Part shown: piece by piece, positions 7,787-15,040 of the stretch
Layout of the letters: every line of letters starts with the position of its first letter
How positions within the stretch are numbered: position 1 is the first letter of the stretch
Assembly: GCA_002315855.1 (NCBI GenBank)
Contig: DCIG01000049.1
Location: 1 to 27,732 of the forward strand
DNA from: Lentisphaeria bacterium UBA1732
GTDB taxonomy: Bacteria > Verrucomicrobiota > Lentisphaeria > Victivallales > UBA1829
DNA: 27,732 bases
Direction of reading: 5' to 3'
Made by a program: the position numbers and the translations under genes
The notes under the pieces: model-generated
The model's database searches: none
What the model was told of the DNA's origin: nothing
What the model saw: only the letters and a program-made list of their open reading frames with translations

Positions 7787-8179
7787 TTACCAAACGTAGC
7801 AGAGAATTTCTCCGCCGACATTCTGTTTTTCGGCATCTTTGCCGCTCATGATACCTTTCGACGTGGAAAGGACGGAAATACCCATGCCATCTTTGACGCG
7901 TGGAACGTTCTGGCTGCCGCAGTAAAGTCTGCAAGAGGGCTTAGAGACGCGTTCCAGGCCTTCGATGACGGACTGGCGCTTGAAATACTTGATGGAGATG
8001 GTGAGAACTTTTTTGATCTCGCCTTCGACCGAGTAATCGTCGATGTATCCTTCCTGCTTGAGGACTTCCGCGATGGCAGTCTTCATTTTGGAAGAAGGCA
8101 TAGAGACAGATTTCTGGTTCGACATGCATCCGTTGCGAAGACGGGTGAGCATATCTGAAATCGGATCCTGCATACTCAT
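7787..8179 (-). CDS. rpsH: 30S ribosomal protein S8 (uS8)
   Basis: A 130-residue 16S rRNA-binding protein with the N-terminal DPISDMLTRLRNG motif, the MPSSKMKTAIAEVLKQEGYI helix and the C-terminal VLSTSKGIMSGKDAEKQNVGGEILCYVW signature. In E. coli S8 is the autogenous repressor of the spc operon; whether that holds here cannot be seen. AAGGA lies about ten bases before the first ATG. A second in-frame ATG two codons later is an alternative start. Confidence 0.96.
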   Translation of the reverse strand: MSMQDPISDMLTRLRNGCMSNQKSVSMPSSKMKTAIAEVLKQEGYIDDYSVEGEIKKVLTISIKYFKRQSVIEGLERVSKPSCRLYCGSQNVPRVKDGMGISVLSTSKGIMSGKDAEKQNVGGEILCYVW

Positions 8180-8198
8180 TTCTTCGATTTCCTTTCTG

Positions 8199-8384
8199 TT
8201 ACCAGCTGGCCTTCACGACACCCGGGATCTGACCATTGGAGGCCATTTCACGGAAGCAGATACGGCAAAGCTTGAATTTGCGGATGAATGCGCGCGGACG
8301 ACCGCAGTTGGCACAGCGATTGTAGCTGCGAACTTTGAATTTCCCGCCGCGCTGCTGTTTCGCGATAAGACTTTTTTTAGCCAT
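8199..8384 (-). CDS. rpsN: 30S ribosomal protein S14, zinc-binding form (uS14)
   Basis: A 61-residue protein of the short, zinc-binding class of S14. Two CxxC pairs (C24/C27 and C40/C43) form the zinc ribbon, and the C-terminus GQIPGVVKASW is typical. It contacts the 3' major domain of 16S rRNA. AAGGAGA precedes the start, with its first base shared with the rplE stop codon. The window shows no second, zinc-independent paralogue. Confidence 0.96.
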   Translation of the reverse strand: MAKKSLIAKQQRGGKFKVRSYNRCANCGRPRAFIRKFKLCRICFREMASNGQIPGVVKASW

Positions 8385-8398
8385 TTTTCACTGTCTCC

Positions 8399-8935
8399 TT
8401 ATTTCGCAAACGGGAAGTCCATCATGGCAAGCAATTCCTTCGCAGCGGCGTCGGTCTTAGCAGTTGTCACGAAAGTAACGTTGATTCCGAGCGGATATTT
8501 GATCTTGTCGAGGTCGATTTCGGTAAAGATGGACACATCCGGGACACCCAGGTTGTAGTTGCCAACGTGGTCGAAGCCTTTTTTGGGGATACCGCGGAAG
8601 TCGCGGATACGAGGGAAGGCGTTGTGGACCAGGCGGTCGAGGAACTGGTACATGCGGTCGCCGCGGAGGGTAACCATAAGACCGACGGACTGACCGGCAC
8701 GGAGCTTGAAGTTGGCGATGTTCTTGCGGGACTTGCAAACGACAGGAGCCTGACCGGCGAGAGCGGTGATGTGAGTACGAGCTTCAGCGAAAGCGTCCTT
8801 CTCCATCTTGGAACCGATACCGGTGCTGATGACGATTTTGGTCAGCTTGGGAATCTCCATGACGTTTTTGAGGCCGAGTTTAGCCTGAAGAGCAGGACGG
8901 ACCTCGTCATTGTATTTTTTCTTCATATCGGGCAT
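8399..8935 (-). CDS. rplE: 50S ribosomal protein L5 (uL5)
   Basis: A 178-residue 5S rRNA-binding protein of the central protuberance. Signatures are IPKLTKIVISTGIG, the CKSRKNIANFKLRAGQSVG segment, LRGDRMYQFLDRLV, FPRIRDFRGI and the C-terminal GINVTFVTTAKTDAAAKELL. AGGAGGA precedes the ATG. Length and domain order are normal for the family, and the gene lies between rplX and rpsN as expected. Confidence 0.97.
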   Translation of the reverse strand: MPDMKKKYNDEVRPALQAKLGLKNVMEIPKLTKIVISTGIGSKMEKDAFAEARTHITALAGQAPVVCKSRKNIANFKLRAGQSVGLMVTLRGDRMYQFLDRLVHNAFPRIRDFRGIPKKGFDHVGNYNLGVPDVSIFTEIDLDKIKYPLGINVTFVTTAKTDAAAKELLAMMDFPFAK

Positions 8936-8952
8936 TTTAGTGTTCCTCCTGC

Positions 8953-9243
8953 TTATTCAGCAGCTTTTTCAAGCTTCTTGACATTGGAGACATGCACCGA
9001 CACGGCACGATCGACGAGACCGCCGTTCGGATTGGCGGCACTCTTCTTCAGGGTGCGTTTCTTCGTAATGCGTTCTGTGTCACGCTCGGTCGGGTTCTGA
9101 ATTTCGAGAACGACGCGATCGGTCTTCTTGATAACGGCGAGGATCTTCGCGGTTTTCTTCTTCCAGCTGCCGCTGATCACTTCGACCATATCGTCTTTCC
9201 TGACATGGTAGTGTTTCGCGCACTTATTTTCAATTTTGTTCAT
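8953..9243 (-). CDS. rplX: 50S ribosomal protein L24 (uL24)
   Basis: A 96-residue KOW-domain protein that starts 50S assembly on 23S rRNA. The KOW motif reads HVRKDDMVEVISGSWKKKTAKIL, followed by the VDRAVSVHVSNVKKL strand. The ATG at 9243 overlaps the rplN stop by one base (TGATG), and GGAGG lies seven bases upstream inside rplN, which points to translational coupling. An in-frame TTG one codon earlier is unlikely to be the start. Confidence 0.95.
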   Translation of the reverse strand: MNKIENKCAKHYHVRKDDMVEVISGSWKKKTAKILAVIKKTDRVVLEIQNPTERDTERITKKRTLKKSAANPNGGLVDRAVSVHVSNVKKLEKAAE

Positions 9244-9608
9244 CAAAGGACCTCCGGTGCGAGAGAGATAATTTTCATGAAGTTCTTTTCACGGAGCTCA
9301 CGAGCGACGGGGCCAAAAATGCGAGTACCTTTGGGGTTTTTCTGGTCATCGATGATGACAGCAGCATTTTTGTCGAAGCGCAGGTATGAACCGTCTTCGC
9401 GGCGGATCTTCGCAGAAGTGCGAACGATAACGGCCTTGACGACGTCACCTTTTTTCACAGCGCCGCCGGGGATGGCTTCCTTAACGGCAGCGGTAACGAT
9501 GTCGCCGACGCGGGCGATAGTCTTGCGCTGACCGAGGACAGTGATAACAGAAACGCGCTTGGCACCGGAATTGTCGGCGACTTCACAAACAGATTCCATC
9601 TGTAACAT
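9243..9608 (-). CDS. rplN: 50S ribosomal protein L14 (uL14)
   Basis: A 121-residue protein of the subunit interface. It has the family N-terminus (MLQMESVCEVADNSGAKRV), the VGDIVTAAVKEAIPGG strand, VVKAVIVRTSAKIRREDGS and the C-terminal RIFGPVARELREKNFMKIISLAPEVL signature. AAGGAGT lies before the ATG. The length is one residue shorter than is common, with no missing element. Confidence 0.97.
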   Translation of the reverse strand: MLQMESVCEVADNSGAKRVSVITVLGQRKTIARVGDIVTAAVKEAIPGGAVKKGDVVKAVIVRTSAKIRREDGSYLRFDKNAAVIIDDQKNPKGTRIFGPVARELREKNFMKIISLAPEVL

Positions 9609-9624
9609 GGCAGTACTCCTTCAA

Positions 9625-9921
9625 TTATTTGCCGCGGCTGATGATTTCAACCAGGCGCCAGTGTTTATTTTTGCTGAGGGGGCGAGTTTCCGCGATCTTG
9701 ACCTGATCGCCGATTTTCGCTTCATTTTTTTCGTCATGGGCAGCGTATTTGACGCGAGTCTTGACGACCTTTTTATACCGCTTGTGAGCAGTACGGTTGA
9801 CGATTTCAACGATGATGGTTTTATCCTGGACATCGCTGACGACGTTACCGACGCGGGTTTTGCGGTTGCCGCGAGTCGCGGGGAGAGCGACGGGGGCTGC
9901 AGATTTGTTCGTATCGTCCAT
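9625..9921 (-). CDS. rpsQ: 30S ribosomal protein S17 (uS17)
   Basis: A 98-residue OB-fold protein binding 16S rRNA helix 11. The core runs from GNRKTRVGNVVSDVQDKT through RTAHKRYKKVVKTRVKYAAHDE to the IAETRPLSKNKHWRLVEII signature. A poorly conserved Ala/Pro-containing N-terminal extension of about 17 residues precedes the core, making it somewhat longer than typical S17. AAGGAATC precedes the ATG. Confidence 0.95.
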   Translation of the reverse strand: MDDTNKSAAPVALPATRGNRKTRVGNVVSDVQDKTIIVEIVNRTAHKRYKKVVKTRVKYAAHDEKNEAKIGDQVKIAETRPLSKNKHWRLVEIISRGK

Positions 9922-9932
9922 ATCGGGATTCC

Positions 9933-10166
9933 TTATTTGGCGGCCGCAGCAGAACGCTTATTCTGCTCGGTCAGCACGCGTGCGAGGTTGCGGCGAGCCT
10001 GACGGATTTTGGCCGGCTTATCAAGCTGACCGGATTTAGCCTGAGCGCGGAGCTGGAATTTTTCCTTGCGGAGTTCAGCATCGCGACGGGAGAGTTCTTC
10101 ATCGGTGAGTTCGATGATCAGCTTCATCGCCTTATTGACAGTAGGTTTGGTATTATTTTTGCTCAT
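9933..10166 (-). CDS. rpmC: 50S ribosomal protein L29 (uL29)
   Basis: A 77-residue helical-hairpin protein near the peptide exit tunnel. The L29 core is ELTDEELSRRDAELRKEKFQLRAQAKSGQL followed by KIRQARRNLARVLTEQNKR. A short N-terminal extension (SKNNTKPTVNKAMK) and an Ala-rich tail make it longer than usual. The ATG at 10166 is preferred to an in-frame TTG at 10172 because AAAGGA lies seven bases before the ATG. Confidence 0.93.
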   Translation of the reverse strand: MSKNNTKPTVNKAMKLIIELTDEELSRRDAELRKEKFQLRAQAKSGQLDKPAKIRQARRNLARVLTEQNKRSAAAAK

Positions 10167-10188
10167 TGTCAAATCCTTTCCATATCCA

Positions 10189-10608
10189 TTAAGCGGCGAC
10201 CACGCGAGAGAGGAATCTGCAACGGATCGGGAGCTTGGAAGCGGCGAGGCTCATAGCTTCTTTAGCGACGGTTTCAGAGCATCCGGAGACTTCAAAGAGG
10301 ACACGTCCGGGGAGGACGGGAGCGACCCAGAATTCGACGGCGCCTTTACCCTTACCCATACGAACTTCCAGCGGTTTTTTGGTGCAAGGCTTGTACGGGA
10401 ACAGTCTGATCCAGACCTGACCGCGGCGTTTCATGTGGCGAGTAATTGCAACACGAGCGGCTTCGATCTGCTGAGCGGTGAGGTAACCACGTTCAAAGGT
10501 CTGAAGACCGAAATCACCGAAATCCAGCTTATTGCATCGGTTAGCGATACCAGCGATATTACCGCGCTGCTGCTTTCTGTGCTTTACTCTTTTTGGCATT
10601 AACGGCAT
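10189..10608 (-). CDS. rplP: 50S ribosomal protein L16 (uL16)
   Basis: A 139-residue protein near the peptidyl-transferase centre and the A-site tRNA. The start PLMPKRVKHRKQQRGN, the GLQTFERGYLTAQQIEAAR segment, GQVWIRLFPYKPCTKKP and RMGKGKGAVEFWVAPVLPG are diagnostic. The ATG at 10608 has GGAGG (10618-10622) nine bases upstream. The ATG at 10599 would be too far from that site. This start lies inside rpsC, so the two genes share 50 bp in different frames. Confidence 0.95.
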   Translation of the reverse strand: MPLMPKRVKHRKQQRGNIAGIANRCNKLDFGDFGLQTFERGYLTAQQIEAARVAITRHMKRRGQVWIRLFPYKPCTKKPLEVRMGKGKGAVEFWVAPVLPGRVLFEVSGCSETVAKEAMSLAASKLPIRCRFLSRVVAA

Positions 10609-11260
10609 TTTGCATTTCCTCCGTAAGTTCGTTGTGACAGATCCAGACCTTAACGCCGATCTTACCAGCAGTGGTATTGGCTTCAGCGAATCCGTAATCG
10701 ATGTGTGCTTTCAGGGTGTGGAGAGGGGTACGGCCCTCTTTGTACGATTCCGTGCGAGCGAGTTCAGCAGCGCCGAGACGACCGGAGCATTTGATCTTGA
10801 TGCCTTCGACGCCATTATCCATAGCAGTCTGGATGGCTTTTTTCATAGCGCGACGGAAACCGATACGATGTTCGAGCTGAGCGGCGACGTTTTCGGAAAC
10901 GAGCTGAGCGCAGGTTTCGGGCTGCTTGACTTCGACGACATCGATGATAAGTTCCTGACCCGGTTTAATCAATGCGGCGACTTTTTCGCGCATGATGTCG
11001 ATATCGGCGACTTCTTTATTCTTCTTGCCGAGCAGGATGCCAGCGCGGGCGGAGAAGAGAGTCACGCGGATACGATTACCGAATCGTTCGATGAGGATTC
11101 GAGCGAGATTCGCATCATAATAGTTCTTTTTGATATAGTTGCGAATGACAGTGTCTTCATGCAACAGATCACCAAAGACGTTCTTTTTAGCGAACCAGCG
11201 GGAACTCCAGTTTTTCGTGAGGGCTAAACGAAGCCCGATAGGATTTACTTTCTGACCCAT
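10559..11260 (-). CDS. rpsC: 30S ribosomal protein S3 (uS3)
   Basis: A 233-residue protein of the mRNA entry site, the same length as E. coli S3. It starts MGQKVNPIGLRLALTKNW, has an N-terminal KH domain (about residues 38-108) and the C-terminal CSGRLGAAELARTESYKEGRTPLHTL signature. The last 16 codons, encoding a basic tail ending KAQKAAAR, overlap the start of rplP in another frame. AAAGGA precedes the ATG, and rplV ends 15 bp upstream. Confidence 0.96.
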   Translation of the reverse strand: MGQKVNPIGLRLALTKNWSSRWFAKKNVFGDLLHEDTVIRNYIKKNYYDANLARILIERFGNRIRVTLFSARAGILLGKKNKEVADIDIMREKVAALIKPGQELIIDVVEVKQPETCAQLVSENVAAQLEHRIGFRRAMKKAIQTAMDNGVEGIKIKCSGRLGAAELARTESYKEGRTPLHTLKAHIDYGFAEANTTAGKIGVKVWICHNELTEEMQNAVNAKKSKAQKAAAR

Positions 11261-11275
11261 TTGGTATCCTTTCTA

Positions 11276-11602
11276 TCAGTCGGTAAGAACCACAGTAAAA
11301 TGGCTCATACGTTTACGGATTTTACCCGCCATACCGCGTGCTTTGGGGCGAAAGCGTTTCAGCATCGGACCGGGGTCCGCTACTGCAAGCTTAACCGTCA
11401 GAGACGCTTCGTTCAAACCTTTCTCTACCGCGGATGCCGCAGCGCATTTCAGCGTTTTGGCAAAAAGCCGACCGGCTTTCCTCGGGGAAAGTTCCGCCAT
11501 TGCAAGAGCATCCTTGTAAGATTTACCCACGAGACTGCGGGAGAAATCCATACCTTTGGACGGCGCAATGCGGACGTATCGTGTTACTGCCCGAACTTCC
11601 AT
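11276..11602 (-). CDS. rplV: 50S ribosomal protein L22 (uL22)
   Basis: A 108-residue protein lining the peptide exit tunnel. The N-terminus MEVRAVTRYVRIAPSKGMDFSR, the LAMAELSPRKAGRLFAKTLKCAAASA helix and the C-terminal hairpin (KLAVADPGPMLKRFRPKARGMAGKIRKRMSH) are typical. The open frame continues 62 codons upstream, but the added sequence is low-complexity leader and L22 normally starts here, so I take the ATG at 11602. GCGAGA gives a weak ribosome site. It is the first gene of the cluster: rpsS and rplB, usually just upstream, are absent. Confidence 0.94.
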   Translation of the reverse strand: MEVRAVTRYVRIAPSKGMDFSRSLVGKSYKDALAMAELSPRKAGRLFAKTLKCAAASAVEKGLNEASLTVKLAVADPGPMLKRFRPKARGMAGKIRKRMSHFTVVLTD

Positions 11603-11683
11603 TGTTTTTTCTCGCTTTGTTGTTAAGTTTTGGGTTATGTTTAAAAAGTGCGAATTTTCATTCAATACTTTTTCATGGGAAAA

Positions 11684-11706
11684 ATAAGCACAGAATATGC
11701 TTATTG
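11684..11706 (-). promoter_or_regulatory. Possible attenuator hairpin in the ribosomal-protein leader
   Basis: On the minus strand AATAAGCA (11706-11699) pairs perfectly with TGCTTATT (11691-11684) around a 7-nt loop and is followed directly by five Ts. It lies in the roughly 240-nt leader between the candidate promoter and rplV. The form is that of a short intrinsic terminator, but the stem is AT-rich, so its strength is doubtful. Confidence 0.4.
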
Positions 11707-11846
11707 AGCTTCTTTTCGGGGAAAAAGAAATCGAATCCGGCATGTTGATCACGGGCATTTTCAGGGAATTCTGAATGTCCCCGGACAAAACATACCATCG
11801 CCGATTAAGGCAGTTTGCAAGAGAAATATCTCATGTAAACTCAACT

Positions 11847-11874
11847 AATATATCACAGAATCAGGATTTTTCAA
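11847..11874 (-). promoter_or_regulatory. Candidate sigma70 promoter of the rplV-secY cluster
   Basis: Minus strand: TTGAAA (11874-11869), a 16-bp spacer, then TATATT (11852-11847). The distance to rplV implies a leader of about 240 nt. This is the best promoter match upstream of the cluster and supports independent transcription from rplV onward. Confidence 0.55.
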
Positions 11875-12119
11875 ACATATTTTATCAAAAAATCCGAAAA
11901 AAACTCCATTTTTCCGAAAGATAATCCATTTTCCGGTCATTCCGACGGGGCGTTTCCAAATCCGAAAAAAAAGGAAATTCTTATTTTTCCGTCAAAAAAA
12001 AGATTATCTCAATTTCCGAAAAACGGGAAATTTCGACTTTTCTGAAAATTTTTTCGTATTTTTTCTGATTTCGCCGGGAAAGACAGAGAACAGGATTTTT
12101 TCAGAAAAAAAGAAATTTT
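11875..12119. other. AT-rich gene-free spacer
   Basis: The stretch between rodA and the ribosomal-protein promoter is very AT-rich, with many runs of A and T and recurrent TTCCGAAAAA-like words. No gene is supported. A palindrome (AATTTCC / GGAAATT, 12011-12032) followed on the minus strand by a T-rich run about 10 nt later is a weak candidate terminator for rodA. Confidence 0.5.
12011..12032 (-). terminator. Weak candidate terminator after rodA
   Basis: A 7-bp perfect stem (AATTTCC / GGAAATT) with an 8-nt loop lies 90 bp past the rodA stop. On the minus strand a run of eight Ts begins about ten bases downstream, which is further than usual for an intrinsic terminator. Confidence 0.25.
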
Positions 12120-13322
12120 TCAAATATCATTCAGCAAAGAGCGTTCCGAACGATGCGCGTACACACTCTGGGCAATGCCGAGATAAATCATCATGGAAAT
12201 CAAAAAAGTGCCGCCATAACTAATCAACGGCAGGGGGAGACCTGTAATCGGCAAAAGACGAATACACATTCCTATATTAATGACGACATGAGACAAAAGC
12301 AGGACAGCAATTCCGACACAGAGGTATCGTCCGAAATCATCCGACGCAAGCAGAGCGGTTCTGAATATCGAAAAAAGCAGCAATGCGTACAAAGAAATCA
12401 CGACCGTAGAGCCGACGAAACCAGTTTCTTCGGCAATCACGGGGAAAATAAAGTCAGAGTCCGCCACCATCTGCGGAAGATAGCCAAGCGTACAATGGGT
12501 GCCTTTGCCATAACCTTTTCCGGCATAACCGCCAGTTCCGACGGCGATTTCCGCCTGAATGGCGTTCCAACCGCGATTCTGCGGGTCGCGTTCGGGATCA
12601 AGGAAGGTAAGGATACGCTCCTGCTGATAAGATTTGAGACTCATATAAACCGTCGGCATGGCGCAGGCAATAATCAGCAAAAAGATAATGATATAACGCC
12701 ATTTCAATTTTGCGGCAAACATGACAGCGCCGACGACAGGGAACAGGATGACAGCGGAGCCCAAGTCGGGTTCAATAAAAATGAGACCGAAAGGAATTGC
12801 GAACAGGATACCAACGAGAATCATCCAAAAGAAACGATTAATATCGGCTCTTTTGAAAGAAAGGACCCAGGAAATCACGATGAGGACCGCCAATTTGCCA
12901 AATTCAGACGGCTGAAGGCTGACCGGACCAATATCCAGCCAACGATGCGTACCATTGCGCAACGGACCGAAGAGCAAGACAAAAACAAGCAAACCAATGG
13001 ACGCCGGATAAATCAAAATGGAAAGCGGACCAAACCACCGGTAGTCAACACACAAGAGGAACAGCCAGAAAACGGAGCCGATTCCCAAATACATCGCCTG
13101 ACGTTTGAAAAGCAGGACGTGATGTCCGCCGACTTCCTGTCCGGTACTGTAGACAAAAAGCATCCCGATGGTCAACAAAAGCACCATCGGGATAATCTGA
13201 AGCAAATCAAATCTGTGGAAGAATCCACGAACCGCACACCAAATGATTACAGAAGGGGTCAAATCCTCTTCTTTCTCACGGACAACAGCTGTTTTCCCGA
13301 AATGACGTTTTGCGGCAGCCAT
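12120..13322 (-). CDS. rodA: SEDS-family peptidoglycan glycosyltransferase RodA
   Basis: A 400-residue membrane protein of the SEDS family (RodA/FtsW), which polymerises lipid II into glycan strands in the cytoplasmic membrane. About ten membrane segments are visible. Family motifs are QPSE (137-140), EPDLGSA (184-190, RodA-like), the RILTFLDPERDP loop (236-247), ADSDFIF with the likely catalytic Asp290, and PLISYGGT near residue 371. The N-terminal cytosolic tail of about 38 residues is charged. No good ribosome site precedes the ATG. It follows purA by 37 bp. RodA is often next to its transpeptidase partner PBP2 (mrdA), which is not in the window. Confidence 0.9.
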   Translation of the reverse strand: MAAAKRHFGKTAVVREKEEDLTPSVIIWCAVRGFFHRFDLLQIIPMVLLLTIGMLFVYSTGQEVGGHHVLLFKRQAMYLGIGSVFWLFLLCVDYRWFGPLSILIYPASIGLLVFVLLFGPLRNGTHRWLDIGPVSLQPSEFGKLAVLIVISWVLSFKRADINRFFWMILVGILFAIPFGLIFIEPDLGSAVILFPVVGAVMFAAKLKWRYIIIFLLIIACAMPTVYMSLKSYQQERILTFLDPERDPQNRGWNAIQAEIAVGTGGYAGKGYGKGTHCTLGYLPQMVADSDFIFPVIAEETGFVGSTVVISLYALLLFSIFRTALLASDDFGRYLCVGIAVLLLSHVVINIGMCIRLLPITGLPLPLISYGGTFLISMMIYLGIAQSVYAHRSERSLLNDI

Positions 13323-13359
13323 GGGACAGCACTGCTTTCAGCGGTTCGCGGAGCACCAA

Positions 13360-14631
13360 TCAGACGCGGAAAGTCTGCGCGCGGTCAGGACCGACCGAGA
13401 CGATACCGATTTTGGAATCGACAAGTTCGGCAATGCGAAGCAGGTATTTCTGCGCATTTTCGGGGAGGTCATTCCACGCGAGGACGCCAGTGGTGGAAGT
13501 TTTCCATCCGGGCATGGTCTCGTAGACGGGTTCCACGCGGTTCAAATCGTAGACATCTTCGGGGAAACCGGTAACGACTTTGTCGCCGATTCTGTAAGCG
13601 GTACAGATTTTGATTTCGTCCAAATCGTCAAGCACATCCAGTTTGGTAATCGCGAGATAGTCGACGCCATTGACCAGGCAGCTGTGACGGCATGAAACAG
13701 CATCCAGCCATCCGCAACGACGCGGGCGACCAGTGGTGGCTCCAAATTCGCCGCCTTTCTGACGGAGAAATTCGCCTTCGGCATTGTCGAGTTCGGTGGG
13801 GAACGGGCCTTCGCCGACGCGGGTGGAATAGGCTTTCAAAACGCCCCAGACGCAGCTGATGGTGCGCGGAGCCAATCCGGTACCGGTGCAGGCACCGCCG
13901 CTGGTGGTGTTGCTGCTGGTAACATACGGATATGTGCCATGGTCGATGTCAAGGAAAGCCCCCTGTGCGCCTTCGAGCAGGACATGAACGCCCTTGCGGT
14001 TTGCTTCGTTGACGGTAACGACCGTATCGGTCAAGTACGGGCGGAGGACATCTGCGGCGGCGGAAACTTCTTTCCAAGCGGCCTCGACATCCAGCTTTTC
14101 ACCGCCGAACGGGACATACATTTTGTTATAGGCATCGGCTTCTTCGCGGAAGCGTTTTTCAAATCGGGCGGCATCCGCCATTTCAATACCGCGAATACCA
14201 GTGCGTTCCGCCTTGGAGCAATAGGCAGGACCGATACCGCGCTTGGTGGTGCCAATCTTCTTCTCGCCTTTGGCATTGTCTTCGCGGAATGCGTCGATGA
14301 GCTTGTGCCACGGCATAATGAGCTGGCAGCGGGTGCCGAGCTGAATCCCGGAGACATCCACGCCACGGGCAGTCAGCATATTCATTTCTTTCACGAGTTC
14401 GACAGGGTCAACGACCACGCCGTTTGCAATCACGCAAGGGACGCCCTGACGGAGGATTCCGCTGGGAATCAGATGCAGAACGAAGTGTTCCTTGCCATTT
14501 TCGACAGTATGTCCGGCATTGTTGCCGCCCTGAAAGCGCACAACCATACCTGCGTCCTTCGTAAGGACGTCAATAATCTTGCCTTTACCTTCATCGCCCC
14601 ACTGGACGCCGACCAAAACACTGACTGACAT
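13360..14631 (-). CDS. purA: Adenylosuccinate synthetase
   Basis: A 423-residue enzyme joining IMP and aspartate with GTP hydrolysis, the first committed step of AMP synthesis in the cytoplasm. Motifs are the GTP loop WGDEGKGK (11-18), GGNNAGHT (35-42), GTTKRGIGPAY, the LLEGAQGAFLDIDHGTYPYVTSSNTTSGG stretch and TTGRPRRCGWLDAV. The open frame extends 48 codons upstream as hydrophobic sequence, but MSVSVLVGVQWGDEGKGK is the family N-terminus and AAAGG lies upstream of the ATG at 14631, so that start is used. Its upstream region carries palindromic repeats. Confidence 0.97.
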   Translation of the reverse strand: MSVSVLVGVQWGDEGKGKIIDVLTKDAGMVVRFQGGNNAGHTVENGKEHFVLHLIPSGILRQGVPCVIANGVVVDPVELVKEMNMLTARGVDVSGIQLGTRCQLIMPWHKLIDAFREDNAKGEKKIGTTKRGIGPAYCSKAERTGIRGIEMADAARFEKRFREEADAYNKMYVPFGGEKLDVEAAWKEVSAAADVLRPYLTDTVVTVNEANRKGVHVLLEGAQGAFLDIDHGTYPYVTSSNTTSGGACTGTGLAPRTISCVWGVLKAYSTRVGEGPFPTELDNAEGEFLRQKGGEFGATTGRPRRCGWLDAVSCRHSCLVNGVDYLAITKLDVLDDLDEIKICTAYRIGDKVVTGFPEDVYDLNRVEPVYETMPGWKTSTTGVLAWNDLPENAQKYLLRIAELVDSKIGIVSVGPDRAQTFRV

Positions 14632-14694
14632 TATGAAAACCTTTACGTTGAAAAGCGACAGCCCCCATGAGACGGGGAAAGCCGCGACTAAACG

Positions 14695-14756
14695 GGCTAA
14701 TTTCAAAAAAATTAAAATCAGCACAAAAAAGCTAATTTCAGGAAATGAAATCAGCT
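14695..14756. mobile_element. Degenerate copies of a MITE-like inverted repeat
   Basis: The left arm GGCTAATTTC (14695-14704) and right arm GAAATCAGCT (14747-14756) match the ends of the 162-bp element at 21361. Between them lie further arm-like pieces (TTAAAATCAGC, AGCTAATTTC). The 7 bp before the element (CTAAACG) and after it (CTAAAAT) share five bases, consistent with a decayed 7-bp target duplication. It lies in the purA upstream region. Confidence 0.5.
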
Positions 14757-14844
14757 CTAAAATAAGATTGAACATATAAATATACTCCGTTTGCGAAGAA
14801 ATACAAACAAGTGCAGAAATTATTCAGAAAAAAGTTTTTTTTGC

Positions 14845-14873
14845 TTGACAAACGCGCGTATACGCGATATAAT
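14845..14873 (+). promoter_or_regulatory. Consensus sigma70 promoter with palindrome in the spacer
   Basis: Perfect TTGACA (14845-14850), a 17-bp spacer, and perfect TATAAT (14868-14873). The spacer contains the 12-bp perfect palindrome CGCGTATACGCG (14855-14866), a plausible operator. Transcription would start near 14880 and give a leader of about 160 nt before the ATG at 15041. Confidence 0.85.
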
Positions 14874-14879
14874 AGAGTA

Positions 14880-15040
14880 GGAAGAGTCTCGATTTTCCGT
14901 GAAAAAATCAGAAATCACAAAGGAACGAGAGCTAAAATCAAACTCCGGCGGGGAGATTTGGAATCAGTGCGGGCATTTGTCAGGAGAGATGCTTCCGATA
15001 TGCAAACACAACCAAACTTATTCAGATAACAGGTCATTTT
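14880..15040 (+). other. Structured 5' leader of the toroid-protein gene
   Basis: The leader contains possible stems: TCTCG with CGAGA (near 14887 and 14929), AACTCC with GGGAGATT (near 14940-14960), and GCAT with ATGC (near 14973-14992). I recognise no known riboswitch class. Open frames crossing it lack ribosome sites and look spurious. Confidence 0.3.

Noticed and set aside
11603..11788. In-frame 62-codon N-terminal extension of rplV
   Set aside because: L22 normally begins at MEVRAVTRYVRIAPSKG, and the extension contains the leader hairpins.
14632..14775. Hydrophobic 48-codon N-terminal extension of purA
   Set aside because: PurA is cytosolic and starts just before the GDEGKGK loop; the extension is made from palindromic repeat DNA.
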